Part shown: one piece after another, positions 32,134 through 40,386 of the stretch
Layout: each line of letters begins with the position of its first letter
How positions within the stretch are numbered: the first letter of the stretch is position 1
Source: a virus
Length of the DNA: 43,688 nucleotides
Reading direction: 5' to 3' (one strand)
IMG/VR virus record: IMGVR_UViG_3300017956_002312
Location: 1 to 43,688 of that record
Translations under genes and position numbers: made by a program
Notes under the pieces: generated by a model
Seen by the model: only the letters and a program-made list of their open reading frames with translations
Told to the model about the DNA's origin: nothing
Databases searched by the model: none

Positions 32134-33034
32134 ATTTTGCAATATCCTCTGCTAGTTGTTTTTGTATATGTCTATCAACATGACAGTTATCTGGAAACTT
32201 ATCACTTTTATTCATTAGGTCAATAACAACTTCGTAATCTTCAACAATGCTTCTAAATTCTGTTTCTATACCTTCTGGAATATCCGGAATGTTTAGTTCA
32301 GGTCGTTGTCTAGCAAACATACGTAATGCATCTGCCGCATTTTCTGTTAGGTCGGGTCTACGTCTACGTACATTTTCTGCTGTACCCCAAGAACTAATTA
32401 ACGGAACCGGACGTTCTATAATACTATCCATCCATCCGCGATGAACGTGTTTAATAAAAGTGTATTGTGAAATATCTTCTGGTAATTTTCCCCAGCCTTC
32501 AATTACTAACCATGGAATATTAGTTTCTTCATAAATTTTTTGTGCGCCGTCTAGTGCAATTTTAAGCAGGCCGTCATTTATTTCTTTAATTGACTTTGCT
32601 TCTGCTACTAGCGGATCACTTTGTTTATGATACTTCTCTAAATCATACAAGCCTGCTTCATCTGGCCATAAACTTCTTTTTAAATCTCTACAAGGCTCTG
32701 TTAGCATCCATATAATTAAATCAGGATTATAAAAAACAGGACTTGTAAAGCAAGGTGCTAATCCTAGTGCTTCTTCAACTTTAAAAATACTTTCGAAATT
32801 TCCTGCTCCGCCAAAAGCATAGTTAACTGTACAATGACCCATTTGATCTAAATGATAACCAAAGCCTGGCCAAACAACTTGAAAAGGTTTAGGAAAATCA
32901 CCGCTTAAATATTTTTCTTTATTCCAAGGACGAAACACTTCTGGATCGTTGTTGTTAGCACACCCCGGCCCAGGAATAATTGTTCCCCACTCACCTAGTG
33001 CATTGCTATCACCAACTATTAAAATTTTTTTCAT
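32126..33034 (-). CDS. SGNH/GDSL hydrolase-like protein
   Basis: 302 residues. Block I is ILIVGDSNALGEW (Gly8, Asp9, Ser10), block II/III is FGGAGNFES (Gly78, Asn79) and the C-terminal catalytic pair is Asp282 and His285 in PDNCHVDRH. Such enzymes remove or transfer acyl groups on sugars or lipids. It is read with the dehydrogenase upstream (4-base overlap) and a glycosyltransferase-like gene downstream (8-base overlap), which supports glycan acyl editing. It is not close to the other SGNH proteins in the window. Confidence 0.78.
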   Translation of the reverse strand: MKKILIVGDSNALGEWGTIIPGPGCANNNDPEVFRPWNKEKYLSGDFPKPFQVVWPGFGYHLDQMGHCTVNYAFGGAGNFESIFKVEEALGLAPCFTSPVFYNPDLIIWMLTEPCRDLKRSLWPDEAGLYDLEKYHKQSDPLVAEAKSIKEINDGLLKIALDGAQKIYEETNIPWLVIEGWGKLPEDISQYTFIKHVHRGWMDSIIERPVPLISSWGTAENVRRRRPDLTENAADALRMFARQRPELNIPDIPEGIETEFRSIVEDYEVVIDLMNKSDKFPDNCHVDRHIQKQLAEDIAKYV

Positions 33035-34203
33035 CTTGTATTACCATAATGATACACTTTAAGCGTATCAGACTTAAATTCTCTCCACGGGTCAACAACA
33101 ATACTATCGTCGTTGAGGAAACAATAAAGTTTAGGATGTGCTAGTAAAACAACTGCACTAAAAGGACCTTTTTGCGGACTTGCTAAAGGATCGACTTCAA
33201 TACAGTGATATCCTAATTCTTTACAGTAGTGTCCTACAAGCAAACTATAACTTCCGTCTTTGTATGGAACATCAGGCTTATACGCAATTCCATTTAACAA
33301 AATTGGCAAGTCATTTGCAGAAGCAAGTTTTACCAAATACTTTGCCATATTTTTTGCTTGTACTTCACGTGCATTCATTATAGCATCAAATAGGTCATAT
33401 TGCAAGTCTAATTGTTGTGCCATAAAACGTAGAGCAATGTTATCTCTTGGGTGACAAGCACCGCCATCGCCCATACCTGCTTTCATATATTTTGGACCCA
33501 TTATACGTTGTGTACTTTTTGATAATGCTTCAGTAACTACATCAACATCAACATTACCTTGACGTTCTGCAACATCTTGAATCATATTAACGAATCCAAT
33601 TTTAGTACTAATAAATGTGTTGTAAAAAACTTTAATACATTCACATTCGTCCCAAGTACCAACTTCGTATCTTGGTTTGTTTTCCATTATTGTTTTATAA
33701 AAATCAATAAGTTCTTTTGCATCGCCTGTCTTAGATCCGTCTTCGGTTCCAATCATAACCATTTCAGGATTTACCATATCCCAAGCAACTGTACCCATTG
33801 CAATTAAGTATGGATTATAAACAAATCTTGGATTAGTAATATGCTGTACAAATTCTCTACGTACTGTACCAGGAAGAACTGTGCTAATAAGCACAAGTAA
33901 TTGACTGTTATTCATATGTCTGTTTGCTTCGCGTACTACATCAATTACAATATCATACGAAAAATCTTTTGGTTCTAAATGTGCTGTCGGTTGCTTACCG
34001 TCATAGTCTGGATGATGGGGTGTAGGTACTGCAATAAAAACAATATCTCTATCATGTACTGCTTCTTTAATAGTTTCTTTTACTGAAACTAAATCGCTCT
34101 TAACATCAACTATGTCGTAACCGCTGACATTGTGTCCTTTTTCTGCAATAACTTCTGCACAAGGTAAACCTAATTTACCCAAACCAATAAATCCAATATT
34201 CAC
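33031..34203 (-). CDS. UDP-glucose / nucleotide-sugar 6-dehydrogenase family
   Basis: 390 residues. N-terminal NAD motif GLGKLG (7-12), VFIAVPTPH (55-63), STVLPGT (107-113), the central NTFISTKIGFVN and Lys191-Asn195 region, and the catalytic Cys250 in GGACHPRD. The C-terminal nucleotide-sugar domain is present (AYKPDVPYKDGS). The family oxidises UDP-glucose or a related nucleotide sugar to the uronic acid in two NAD-dependent steps. The exact sugar cannot be fixed from sequence. It is the first gene of the 14-gene chain, just after a late-type promoter motif, and supplies an acidic sugar donor to the glycosyltransferases downstream. Confidence 0.85.
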   Translation of the reverse strand: MNIGFIGLGKLGLPCAEVIAEKGHNVSGYDIVDVKSDLVSVKETIKEAVHDRDIVFIAVPTPHHPDYDGKQPTAHLEPKDFSYDIVIDVVREANRHMNNSQLLVLISTVLPGTVRREFVQHITNPRFVYNPYLIAMGTVAWDMVNPEMVMIGTEDGSKTGDAKELIDFYKTIMENKPRYEVGTWDECECIKVFYNTFISTKIGFVNMIQDVAERQGNVDVDVVTEALSKSTQRIMGPKYMKAGMGDGGACHPRDNIALRFMAQQLDLQYDLFDAIMNAREVQAKNMAKYLVKLASANDLPILLNGIAYKPDVPYKDGSYSLLVGHYCKELGYHCIEVDPLASPQKGPFSAVVLLAHPKLYCFLNDDSIVVDPWREFKSDTLKVYHYGNTR

Positions 34204-34229
34204 ACTATTCTCCGTTAATTAAGTACGCA

Positions 34230-34237
34230 TATAAATA
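34230..34237 (+). promoter_or_regulatory. Consensus T4 late promoter (TATAAATA), plus strand
   Basis: An exact TATAAATA, 27 bases before the ATG at 34264. It would drive the two-gene plus-strand unit. It is only five bases from a minus-strand late motif. Confidence 0.7.
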
Positions 34238-34242
34238 CATAG

Positions 34243-34250
34243 TATTTATT
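34243..34250 (-). promoter_or_regulatory. T4-like late promoter (AATAAATA), minus strand
   Basis: On the minus strand AATAAATA, one mismatch from the consensus, lies 40 bases before the dehydrogenase start at 34203. It faces away from the plus-strand motif at 34230-34237, so this is a compact divergent late control region. Confidence 0.6.
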
Positions 34251-34263
34251 GGAACCCAGAAAC

Positions 34264-35532
34264 ATGAATCGCATCATTGGCTTTTTTCAACATAACGATT
34301 TTTTATCGTGTCCGCAAAACACTCTAACCTATGAGTTTTTAAAAGAAGAATTTAACAAAAGTGGTATTGTACACAAGGACATTACCATTTATCAAGGATT
34401 GATTAAATATCCTAGATGGCCAAAAACTGCACCAATTTTTAGACAAATGCGTTTATCTCATCTACGTCAACTGAAAAAGGATAAGAAAACATTTTTTATC
34501 TTTGATGCAAGTACCGAGGGCTTTAGCACAATTTACGATCAACCATTTTTTGATGTACTGTATTTTAATTGTAAAGAACACGGTGTTGATCCCGAAAGAG
34601 TAATTTATATTTCTAGTAATATGCTAGATCATGATAATTTAAAAAGATACAATCAAGAACACGGAATTACTAGAAGCATTAAACTAATGTGCTTTAACAA
34701 TTTTGAATCTATGTTGTTTGGTGTGCAAGGTGCAAATCTTATTGTGGACCAACACGGTGATATTAATGAACAAGCAAACAAAAGATTAAAAGCAAGTAAA
34801 AAAGGAACCAAGTCAAAATTTAAGAATAAACTATTCTTAAGTTTAAGTAGAGTTAATAGACCACATAGAACATTGTCTGCTTGGGAGATATTTCACGGTG
34901 ACTACTTGTTTGACGGCCTTATAAGTCACGGAAACTTTAATTCTAAATATTTTAGTTGGGATGGTTATGTTAGTCAAATTCCAGGCGACCACGGTATTGA
35001 ACCTAAACACTTAAGACGCTGGAATAAAACTGTATTACCTTTAGTTGCAGACACAGAAGATTTTATTACAAACCATGCTATGTTCCTTAATACACACTTA
35101 CACGATCAAACGTTATTTCAAATAGTTAACGAAACGTTTGCTGAAAACTGGCAAGGTACTAGTCAGTTTTGGAGTGAAAAAACATTTAGATCAATGTTTC
35201 ATATGCAACCATTTATTATTTGGGGGCAACAAGGTGCAAACAAAAAGTTGCAAGAGTACGGCTATCAACTTTTTGACTGCTTTGATTATAGTTTTGATGA
35301 CGAACCAGACGATTATAAACGCTGGAAAAAGATTTATGCAGAACTAGAAAGAGTAGTCCTTCAATTAAGAAATATGACTTGGGAAGAACAAGTCAAATGG
35401 AAATATGCAGAAAGTGATAAACTGTTAAATAATTTTAAAACAATGTTAGCAGGTAAACATACAAGAGCACAATTTTTTGATTTGTGTAAATACATGAGAG
35501 ATACAGCAGATGGCAAAACAATTAATTCATAA
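34264..35532 (+). CDS. Glycosyltransferase-like protein of the SEKTF / PFIIWG type
   Basis: About 422 residues from ATG 34264; a TTG at 34249 is possible but overlaps the promoter region. The C-terminal segment LFQIVNETF ... FWSEKTFRSMFHMQPFIIWGQQGANKKLQEYGYQLFDCFDYSFDD (in parts) matches proteins in which SEKT and HPFI-like motifs lie in the nucleotide-binding half of a GT-B-like fold, as in fucosyltransferase-type enzymes. LFLSLSRVNRPHRTL near 195 is a typical loop of the same group. It overlaps the SGNH gene by 23 bases and shares the late promoter at 34230. Donor and acceptor unknown. Confidence 0.65.
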   Translation: MNRIIGFFQHNDFLSCPQNTLTYEFLKEEFNKSGIVHKDITIYQGLIKYPRWPKTAPIFRQMRLSHLRQLKKDKKTFFIFDASTEGFSTIYDQPFFDVLYFNCKEHGVDPERVIYISSNMLDHDNLKRYNQEHGITRSIKLMCFNNFESMLFGVQGANLIVDQHGDINEQANKRLKASKKGTKSKFKNKLFLSLSRVNRPHRTLSAWEIFHGDYLFDGLISHGNFNSKYFSWDGYVSQIPGDHGIEPKHLRRWNKTVLPLVADTEDFITNHAMFLNTHLHDQTLFQIVNETFAENWQGTSQFWSEKTFRSMFHMQPFIIWGQQGANKKLQEYGYQLFDCFDYSFDDEPDDYKRWKKIYAELERVVLQLRNMTWEEQVKWKYAESDKLLNNFKTMLAGKHTRAQFFDLCKYMRDTADGKTINS

Positions 35533-36385
35533 TAAACCAAAAAGAATCTTTACATTTGGTTGTAGTTTTACTTCATATATTTGGGGTACTTGGGCAAATG
35601 TTATCGGAGCAGAATTTCCTGAGGCTGAGTTTAGAAACTTTGGTCGTTCGGGTGCAGGTAATCATTATATTTTTAATTCGCTAATGCAGGCAGATGCTGT
35701 ATATAATTTTACACACGAAGACCTAGTTATTGTACAATGGACTAATGTTTGTAGAGAGGATAGATATCTTCCTCAACGTGACGGTTGGCTTGTGCCGGGT
35801 AACATTTACACACAAGGCGAGTATGACGAAAAGTGGGTGCAAACTTGGTTTAGTGAGTATGGTGCTTACGTTAGAGATTTTGCATTCATCTATGCGGCAA
35901 ACGAACATCTAAAACATAAAACACAATTTCATTTCTTGCAAATGATGAAAATTGTTGACTACACCGATCAATGGAACTTAAACAGACGCACACAACATCA
36001 TGATAAAATTAAAAAACTAGCAGACATCTACAGACCAGTTCTTGAAACTATACAGCCTAGTTTTTACGAAGTTCTTTGGAACAACGATATTCAAAAGAAA
36101 TTTAAACAAGATAGAAAAACTGTAAACAAAGATTTTCAAGACGGTCATCCTCATATAGTTGAATATTACAATTATCTCAAAGCAGTTTTTAAACATAACT
36201 GGCGTGACGAAACCGATGCCGCAGTAGCCGAAAGTTTTAAAAAGTGGGTTACAATGATGAACGGTGCAAGTAAAGGTGTTCCAAAGTTTCATATTTACAG
36301 TTCAGGACAAAGATTTGTTGATAGTTGTAACTATGAACTTAGATTGCGTCAATCAGATCAATTAGAACCAATCTTGCATTTATAA
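35510..36385 (+). CDS. SGNH/GDSL-like protein with GCS block I
   Basis: 291 residues. Block I is RIFTFGCSFTSYIWG (Gly17, Cys18, Ser19), with Cys in place of the usual Asp. FGRSGAGNHYIFN (44-56) is block III with Gly50 and Asn51, and QDGHPHIVEYYNYL near residue 205 offers the final His. This GCSF variant is common in phage and bacterial proteins of uncertain function, possibly acyltransferases for glycans. Its 5' end overlaps the glycosyltransferase-like gene and its 3' end overlaps the convergent radical SAM gene by 6 bases. Confidence 0.72.
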   Translation: MAKQLIHNKPKRIFTFGCSFTSYIWGTWANVIGAEFPEAEFRNFGRSGAGNHYIFNSLMQADAVYNFTHEDLVIVQWTNVCREDRYLPQRDGWLVPGNIYTQGEYDEKWVQTWFSEYGAYVRDFAFIYAANEHLKHKTQFHFLQMMKIVDYTDQWNLNRRTQHHDKIKKLADIYRPVLETIQPSFYEVLWNNDIQKKFKQDRKTVNKDFQDGHPHIVEYYNYLKAVFKHNWRDETDAAVAESFKKWVTMMNGASKGVPKFHIYSSGQRFVDSCNYELRLRQSDQLEPILHL

Positions 36386-37558
36386 TAATTCAGGAAAAGT
36401 TTCAGCAAAACTTCTTTTACGTATTTGATCGTAGTAAGAATTTTTGTTTGCCCATATAGCATTATGGTCTGGATTATATTCTACATTGCTAATATACTTT
36501 AACACACTATTAATAGTTTCTTTGTGTTCTCTATTAGTTATTTTATTGTAATATTCTTCTAAACGTTGTTTTGCGTGTTGTAGTTTTTCTGTTGGTACTG
36601 CTGAAACACTATAATGTACAGGATCAACAAGATTATATAAAGTACAACTGTTTACGTCAAATCCATTATCTGTCATATATTCTAAAAAGTCTACAAGTGT
36701 AACAATATTAAATGCACTTACTACTGCATTAAAACTCATAATTACGTGAGGACATTCTTTTTTAATAAAATTAAGATTCTCAATAATCTTATTCCAGTCA
36801 GTTCCTTCTCTAATGTATTCTGCTTTAGAACCATAATGATCTAAACTTGCTCTTACTTGTACTTTTTTAAATTGTTTCCAGTAATCTGTTACAAGTTTAC
36901 CTTTATAAGTTAGGTTACTTAAATTAGTATTGTATTGTAATATTGCATCTGTTTTATTTTCAGCAATTAAATAATCTAAAATTTCGTAATGCTTATCTGT
37001 TACTAACGGTTCGCCACCTGCAAAATAAAAATCTTCAATATCTTTTAAATATGGCTTAAACTGTTCAAACAAACTGTCATTAGAATCTCCTCCTGCAAAT
37101 GTATATACAGGAACGTTCTTTCCGTTCGCATTATCTTCTATTGCCCAACTTGAACTGTATGTTGCACTACACGTTCTACATTTAAAATTACAAATATTAC
37201 TCCAGCGTACATCAAAGTAAAGTAATTTCATTACGTCTAAACTGCCGTCTTGATTAGTTAGTTCACGCACACCTAAATGCTTAGAAAACTTTTTATTATT
37301 TTCTTTTCTAAAACTCCAAACATCACTTGCTTCATGTGCCCAGCATTGCGAACATTCGTTTGGTTGTTCACCATTTAGTAATGCAAGACGTAACTTTTTG
37401 TATGCTTCGCTATTCCAAATTTCTTTAATAGTATTATGTTTAGTATTTCCTAAAGGTTTGTCCCACTTACCAATACAACAAGGTAACACATTGCCATCTG
37501 GATTGACATACATATGGCTCCAGGGTAATATACAAAATGTATCTTTACTTGTACTCAT
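36380..37558 (-). CDS. Radical SAM enzyme with N-terminal twitch-like domain (G)
   Basis: 392 residues. N-terminal module: FCILPWSHMYVNPDGNVLPCC (in part) with Cys9, Cys27-Cys28 and Cys69-x2-Cys72 (ECSQC). Core: CNFKCRTC (Cys123, Cys127, Cys130), FAGGEPLV, YNTNLS and ASLDHYGSKAEYIREG. Ends FAETFPELL. It is closest to enzyme D (27315-28637) by the order PW-H...NPDG/RPNG...CC. It lies last in the minus-strand unit from 42400 and overlaps enzyme H by 14 bases. The two form a pair that may act in sequence. Confidence 0.88.
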   Translation of the reverse strand: MSTSKDTFCILPWSHMYVNPDGNVLPCCIGKWDKPLGNTKHNTIKEIWNSEAYKKLRLALLNGEQPNECSQCWAHEASDVWSFRKENNKKFSKHLGVRELTNQDGSLDVMKLLYFDVRWSNICNFKCRTCSATYSSSWAIEDNANGKNVPVYTFAGGDSNDSLFEQFKPYLKDIEDFYFAGGEPLVTDKHYEILDYLIAENKTDAILQYNTNLSNLTYKGKLVTDYWKQFKKVQVRASLDHYGSKAEYIREGTDWNKIIENLNFIKKECPHVIMSFNAVVSAFNIVTLVDFLEYMTDNGFDVNSCTLYNLVDPVHYSVSAVPTEKLQHAKQRLEEYYNKITNREHKETINSVLKYISNVEYNPDHNAIWANKNSYYDQIRKRSFAETFPELL

Positions 37559-38912
37559 TATAAAATTGCTCTAATTCTGGAAATACACTAACAAGATTAG
37601 TTCCGCGTCTACGATCGTATTCTGTAAACCAACGTGAGAAATCTCTACGTGCTTGTTCTAGTTTTTCAGGTTCATAATTAGTAGTTGCCATATAGTCTAC
37701 AACACGTCTAAACTTTTCATATTCTAAACTACTAAACTTTGTGTTGTCATTATCATCTTTAAAACGCTCTATTAAATCTAAATGGTCTTGCATATATGGC
37801 ATAAACTTTTCTTTAGGTAAAATATTCATGTCAAAGATTGTAGGTTCTTTTAAATGTGGAGTATCAAATCTAATACGTTGCCATTGTGTTGCATTTTCAT
37901 TATTATATTTTACACGCCAATCTAAAATCTTTGCTAATAGCAAACTAAAACTTGTAACAGCAAATAAATTAAATGTAATCATAAATGTTACAGGAAAGTT
38001 TGTATTAGTTAGATAGTAATCTAAGTTCTTTTCCCATAGTTCAATATCTAAACCAGTACGTGTATATTCTGCACGTTCGCCCCAAGTATCTATACTTGTA
38101 TAAAGTTTAAAACTTTTAATACAATTCTTTTCTTTTAGTGTGTTAATACGTTCTACAAGTTTTTCTACTAGTTTAGTTTTAACACCCATATTGCTGTTTA
38201 CTTCGATTTGAATATGTGGCTTAGGATCTGCTTCCAACTCGTCGAAAAGTCTCCAAGTACTCTTGTGCATTAAAGGCTCACCTCCCGTAATTCTCAAAAT
38301 ATTAAGAGTCTTGGAGACTTCCGGCCACCAATCCCACCATGCTTTCACATAGGGGTTTGATTCTTCATTGTCATATAACTCAAACCAGTCAATGTCTTGC
38401 CTATGTGCTGTTGACATTTTATATGGTCCGTGTTCTTTAATCTCATTATAGTATCTACTGCTAAACTTAGGATGGCAATAACCGCATTTAAAATTACACT
38501 CATTACTAAAGTTAATCTCAATATACTCCGGATTTATGTTAAAATCCGCCCCTTTTTGTTTTATTTCCGTAATTCTTTCGGGTCTATAGATACTCGTAGT
38601 TTTGATATGTCTATCACTAACAAAGTCTTTGCCCATTGCTTCGATCTTCCAGCAATAGTTACAACCTTCTGGCTTTTGTCCACATAACATCTGCTTACGT
38701 TGTTCTTTTTTCTCTTTAGTGTTATGCAATGCACTTGGATTATCTTTTAATTCTTCTAATGGTATAGGGTGCGGAGCAGGATGATAACAACTATGTGTTT
38801 CACCTGTTTGTAAATAGATAGTAGTATGATGCCACTTTGCTAAACAAAAAGTAGGAGATGTTTCCTCTTCTACTATCGGCATTATTTCTTTAATTTTATC
38901 TAGTTCGCTCAT
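37545..38912 (-). CDS. Radical SAM enzyme with variant N-terminal twitch-like domain (H)
   Basis: 455 residues, the longest of the group. N-terminal module has Cys23 (FCLAKWHH), a single Cys42 in HSCYHPAPHPIP where relatives have CC, an extra Cys77 and Cys84-x2-Cys87 (GCNYC). Core: CNFKCGYC (Cys139, Cys143, Cys146), ITGGEPLMHK, EVNSNMG and TSIDTWGERAEYTRTG. The ending VSVFPELEQFYNEYK is of the shared type. It overlaps radical SAM G by 14 bases and the glycosyltransferase-like gene by 4. Confidence 0.87.
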   Translation of the reverse strand: MSELDKIKEIMPIVEEETSPTFCLAKWHHTTIYLQTGETHSCYHPAPHPIPLEELKDNPSALHNTKEKKEQRKQMLCGQKPEGCNYCWKIEAMGKDFVSDRHIKTTSIYRPERITEIKQKGADFNINPEYIEINFSNECNFKCGYCHPKFSSRYYNEIKEHGPYKMSTAHRQDIDWFELYDNEESNPYVKAWWDWWPEVSKTLNILRITGGEPLMHKSTWRLFDELEADPKPHIQIEVNSNMGVKTKLVEKLVERINTLKEKNCIKSFKLYTSIDTWGERAEYTRTGLDIELWEKNLDYYLTNTNFPVTFMITFNLFAVTSFSLLLAKILDWRVKYNNENATQWQRIRFDTPHLKEPTIFDMNILPKEKFMPYMQDHLDLIERFKDDNDNTKFSSLEYEKFRRVVDYMATTNYEPEKLEQARRDFSRWFTEYDRRRGTNLVSVFPELEQFYNEYK

Positions 38913-39796
38913 CTAATAACTCTAGGAGTGTTTTCATAAACTGCTTTAAACATTTTACTTTGTCCAGCATCGAAAGGTTTTGGACTAATCGGCAGTCCTG
39001 CTTCTCCTAATTTTGCTCCTAGTTCTTCCATTGATTCATCTAATGCCCAAGCATCCTTATCTTTTTCTTTTTCCCACATCTCATTTAAGATTTTAAAGTC
39101 TCTAGTTTGTGAAATGTCCCAATCTGTACAATATGCTAGATGACATCCTTGCCTTGCACCGTACACTGACCAAATTCCGTTAGTAACATCTGCACCAACG
39201 TTCATCCAAATTAACAATCTTTGGTAATTTTGCCACCAAATGTCTTTGCTAAGATCAGAAACTCTTGCACCTCTGTTTAAACTCATCTTAACACCTTCAC
39301 GGAATCCTGCTCTCCATGCTTGATGCGGTGTTGAACTAATAATACTAGTGCTATAGTTTTCGTTTAATTGGTAATAGTTGTCAAAATAACAAAATTCAAT
39401 ATTTGTATCATCATTGCCGTCGGTGTTTTCATGTGTTTTCATATTTTTAACGAATTCTTTAGTCCACATTTTTAAACTGCCGTTGCCGTATTTTAATCCG
39501 TTAACATCGATGTGTCCACACCAACTAAATTGATAATCATCATCAACGCCCATTACGTCTAAATCTAAAACTACATTTAAAAATTCCGGATCTACAATAG
39601 TATCTCCGTCAACTGTTACAAAGTGTTTTGTTTCTGACAAATCTGCACAGGCTTTATGTGCGGCATCTGAACCGTGTACTCCGTGAACACGTTTTGCCCA
39701 AGGAATTTTTTTGCATAAATCAACATAATTCTTTTCGCAGTTAGGTTCATCGTAACTTAAGAATATAATATCTTGCTCTGCAATGTTAATCTTCAT
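38909..39796 (-). CDS. Glycosyltransferase-like protein, phage DGD family (2 of 2)
   Basis: 295 residues, paralogue of the protein at 31450-32133. DxD is Asp63-Gly-Asp65 in FVTVDGDTIVDPEF; AKRVHGVHGSDAAHKAC and IIFLSYDEPNCEKN at the N-terminus and GARQGCHLAYCTDW later match the relative. Its C-terminal 60 residues (WEKEKDKDAWALDESMEEL, FDAGQSKMFKAVYENTP) are an extra tail. The shared core indicates a common reaction, probably sugar transfer; the tail may fix the acceptor. It overlaps by 4 bases on both sides. Confidence 0.75.
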   Translation of the reverse strand: MKINIAEQDIIFLSYDEPNCEKNYVDLCKKIPWAKRVHGVHGSDAAHKACADLSETKHFVTVDGDTIVDPEFLNVVLDLDVMGVDDDYQFSWCGHIDVNGLKYGNGSLKMWTKEFVKNMKTHENTDGNDDTNIEFCYFDNYYQLNENYSTSIISSTPHQAWRAGFREGVKMSLNRGARVSDLSKDIWWQNYQRLLIWMNVGADVTNGIWSVYGARQGCHLAYCTDWDISQTRDFKILNEMWEKEKDKDAWALDESMEELGAKLGEAGLPISPKPFDAGQSKMFKAVYENTPRVIR

Positions 39797-40386
39797 TTAA
39801 TTACCTCGTACATATACTTGTCAAATCTTTTAATTGTATAAATGCCAATTGGTTCGTTATCAAATTCAAATTTACTATCAAATGGCAATACAATGTACTT
39901 ACCGTCAACTAAATCTTCAAAGTTAAAAGAGATTGTTTTGTACAAAATGTTTGGATCGTTTTTCTTTGTAATTGAAAAAAACATAATTTGTTTAAAACTT
40001 ACTTTTTGAGCAAGTATGTTTGCTTTTAAATCTCCGCCAATACTAAATTTCCAACACGTATCTTTTACATTTTTAGTAATACGTATATCTGCGTCTTTAA
40101 TTTGTTCTTCTTTTACTTCGTATATAAGATCATCAACATAGTAACTATCAATATCAAAGTTGTTCCTAGTTCTTAACTGGTATTCTTTTTTAGTTTTGTT
40201 ATAATGTACATAATAATATGACATTGGTTCTGTACCATTAACAATACTAGATACCTCTTTTTCTTCTACTGGAATATAACTTCCTTCTTTTGGTTGTGAA
40301 TTAGTAACACTAATCAAGTCACCATTTGTAGGATTAAAGATAGCATATCTTTTATCAATAACAACAGGAGGTCTCATTGTAATCAT
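39793..40386 (-). CDS. Unknown beta-rich protein, 197 aa
   Basis: No family recognised. The N-terminus (PPVVIDKRYAIFNPTNGDLISVTN) and a later VHYNKTKKEYQLRTR suggest beta strands; the C-terminal half (WKFSIGGDLKAN, KYIVLPFDSKFEFDNEPIGIYTI) looks like a sandwich or barrel. There is no signal peptide, membrane segment or enzyme motif. From its make-up it could be a virion or adaptor protein. It lies between two glycosyltransferase-like genes with 4-base overlaps at both ends, so it may help them or be their target. Confidence 0.65.
   Translation of the reverse strand: MITMRPPVVIDKRYAIFNPTNGDLISVTNSQPKEGSYIPVEEKEVSSIVNGTEPMSYYYVHYNKTKKEYQLRTRNNFDIDSYYVDDLIYEVKEEQIKDADIRITKNVKDTCWKFSIGGDLKANILAQKVSFKQIMFFSITKKNDPNILYKTISFNFEDLVDGKYIVLPFDSKFEFDNEPIGIYTIKRFDKYMYEVIK

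Noticed and set aside
18425-38912. A short precursor peptide gene for the radical SAM enzymes (RiPP-type)
   Set aside because: Junctions overlap and the few gaps are under 130 bases; I found no small gene with a leader-and-core layout. The substrate may be encoded elsewhere or be a virion protein.
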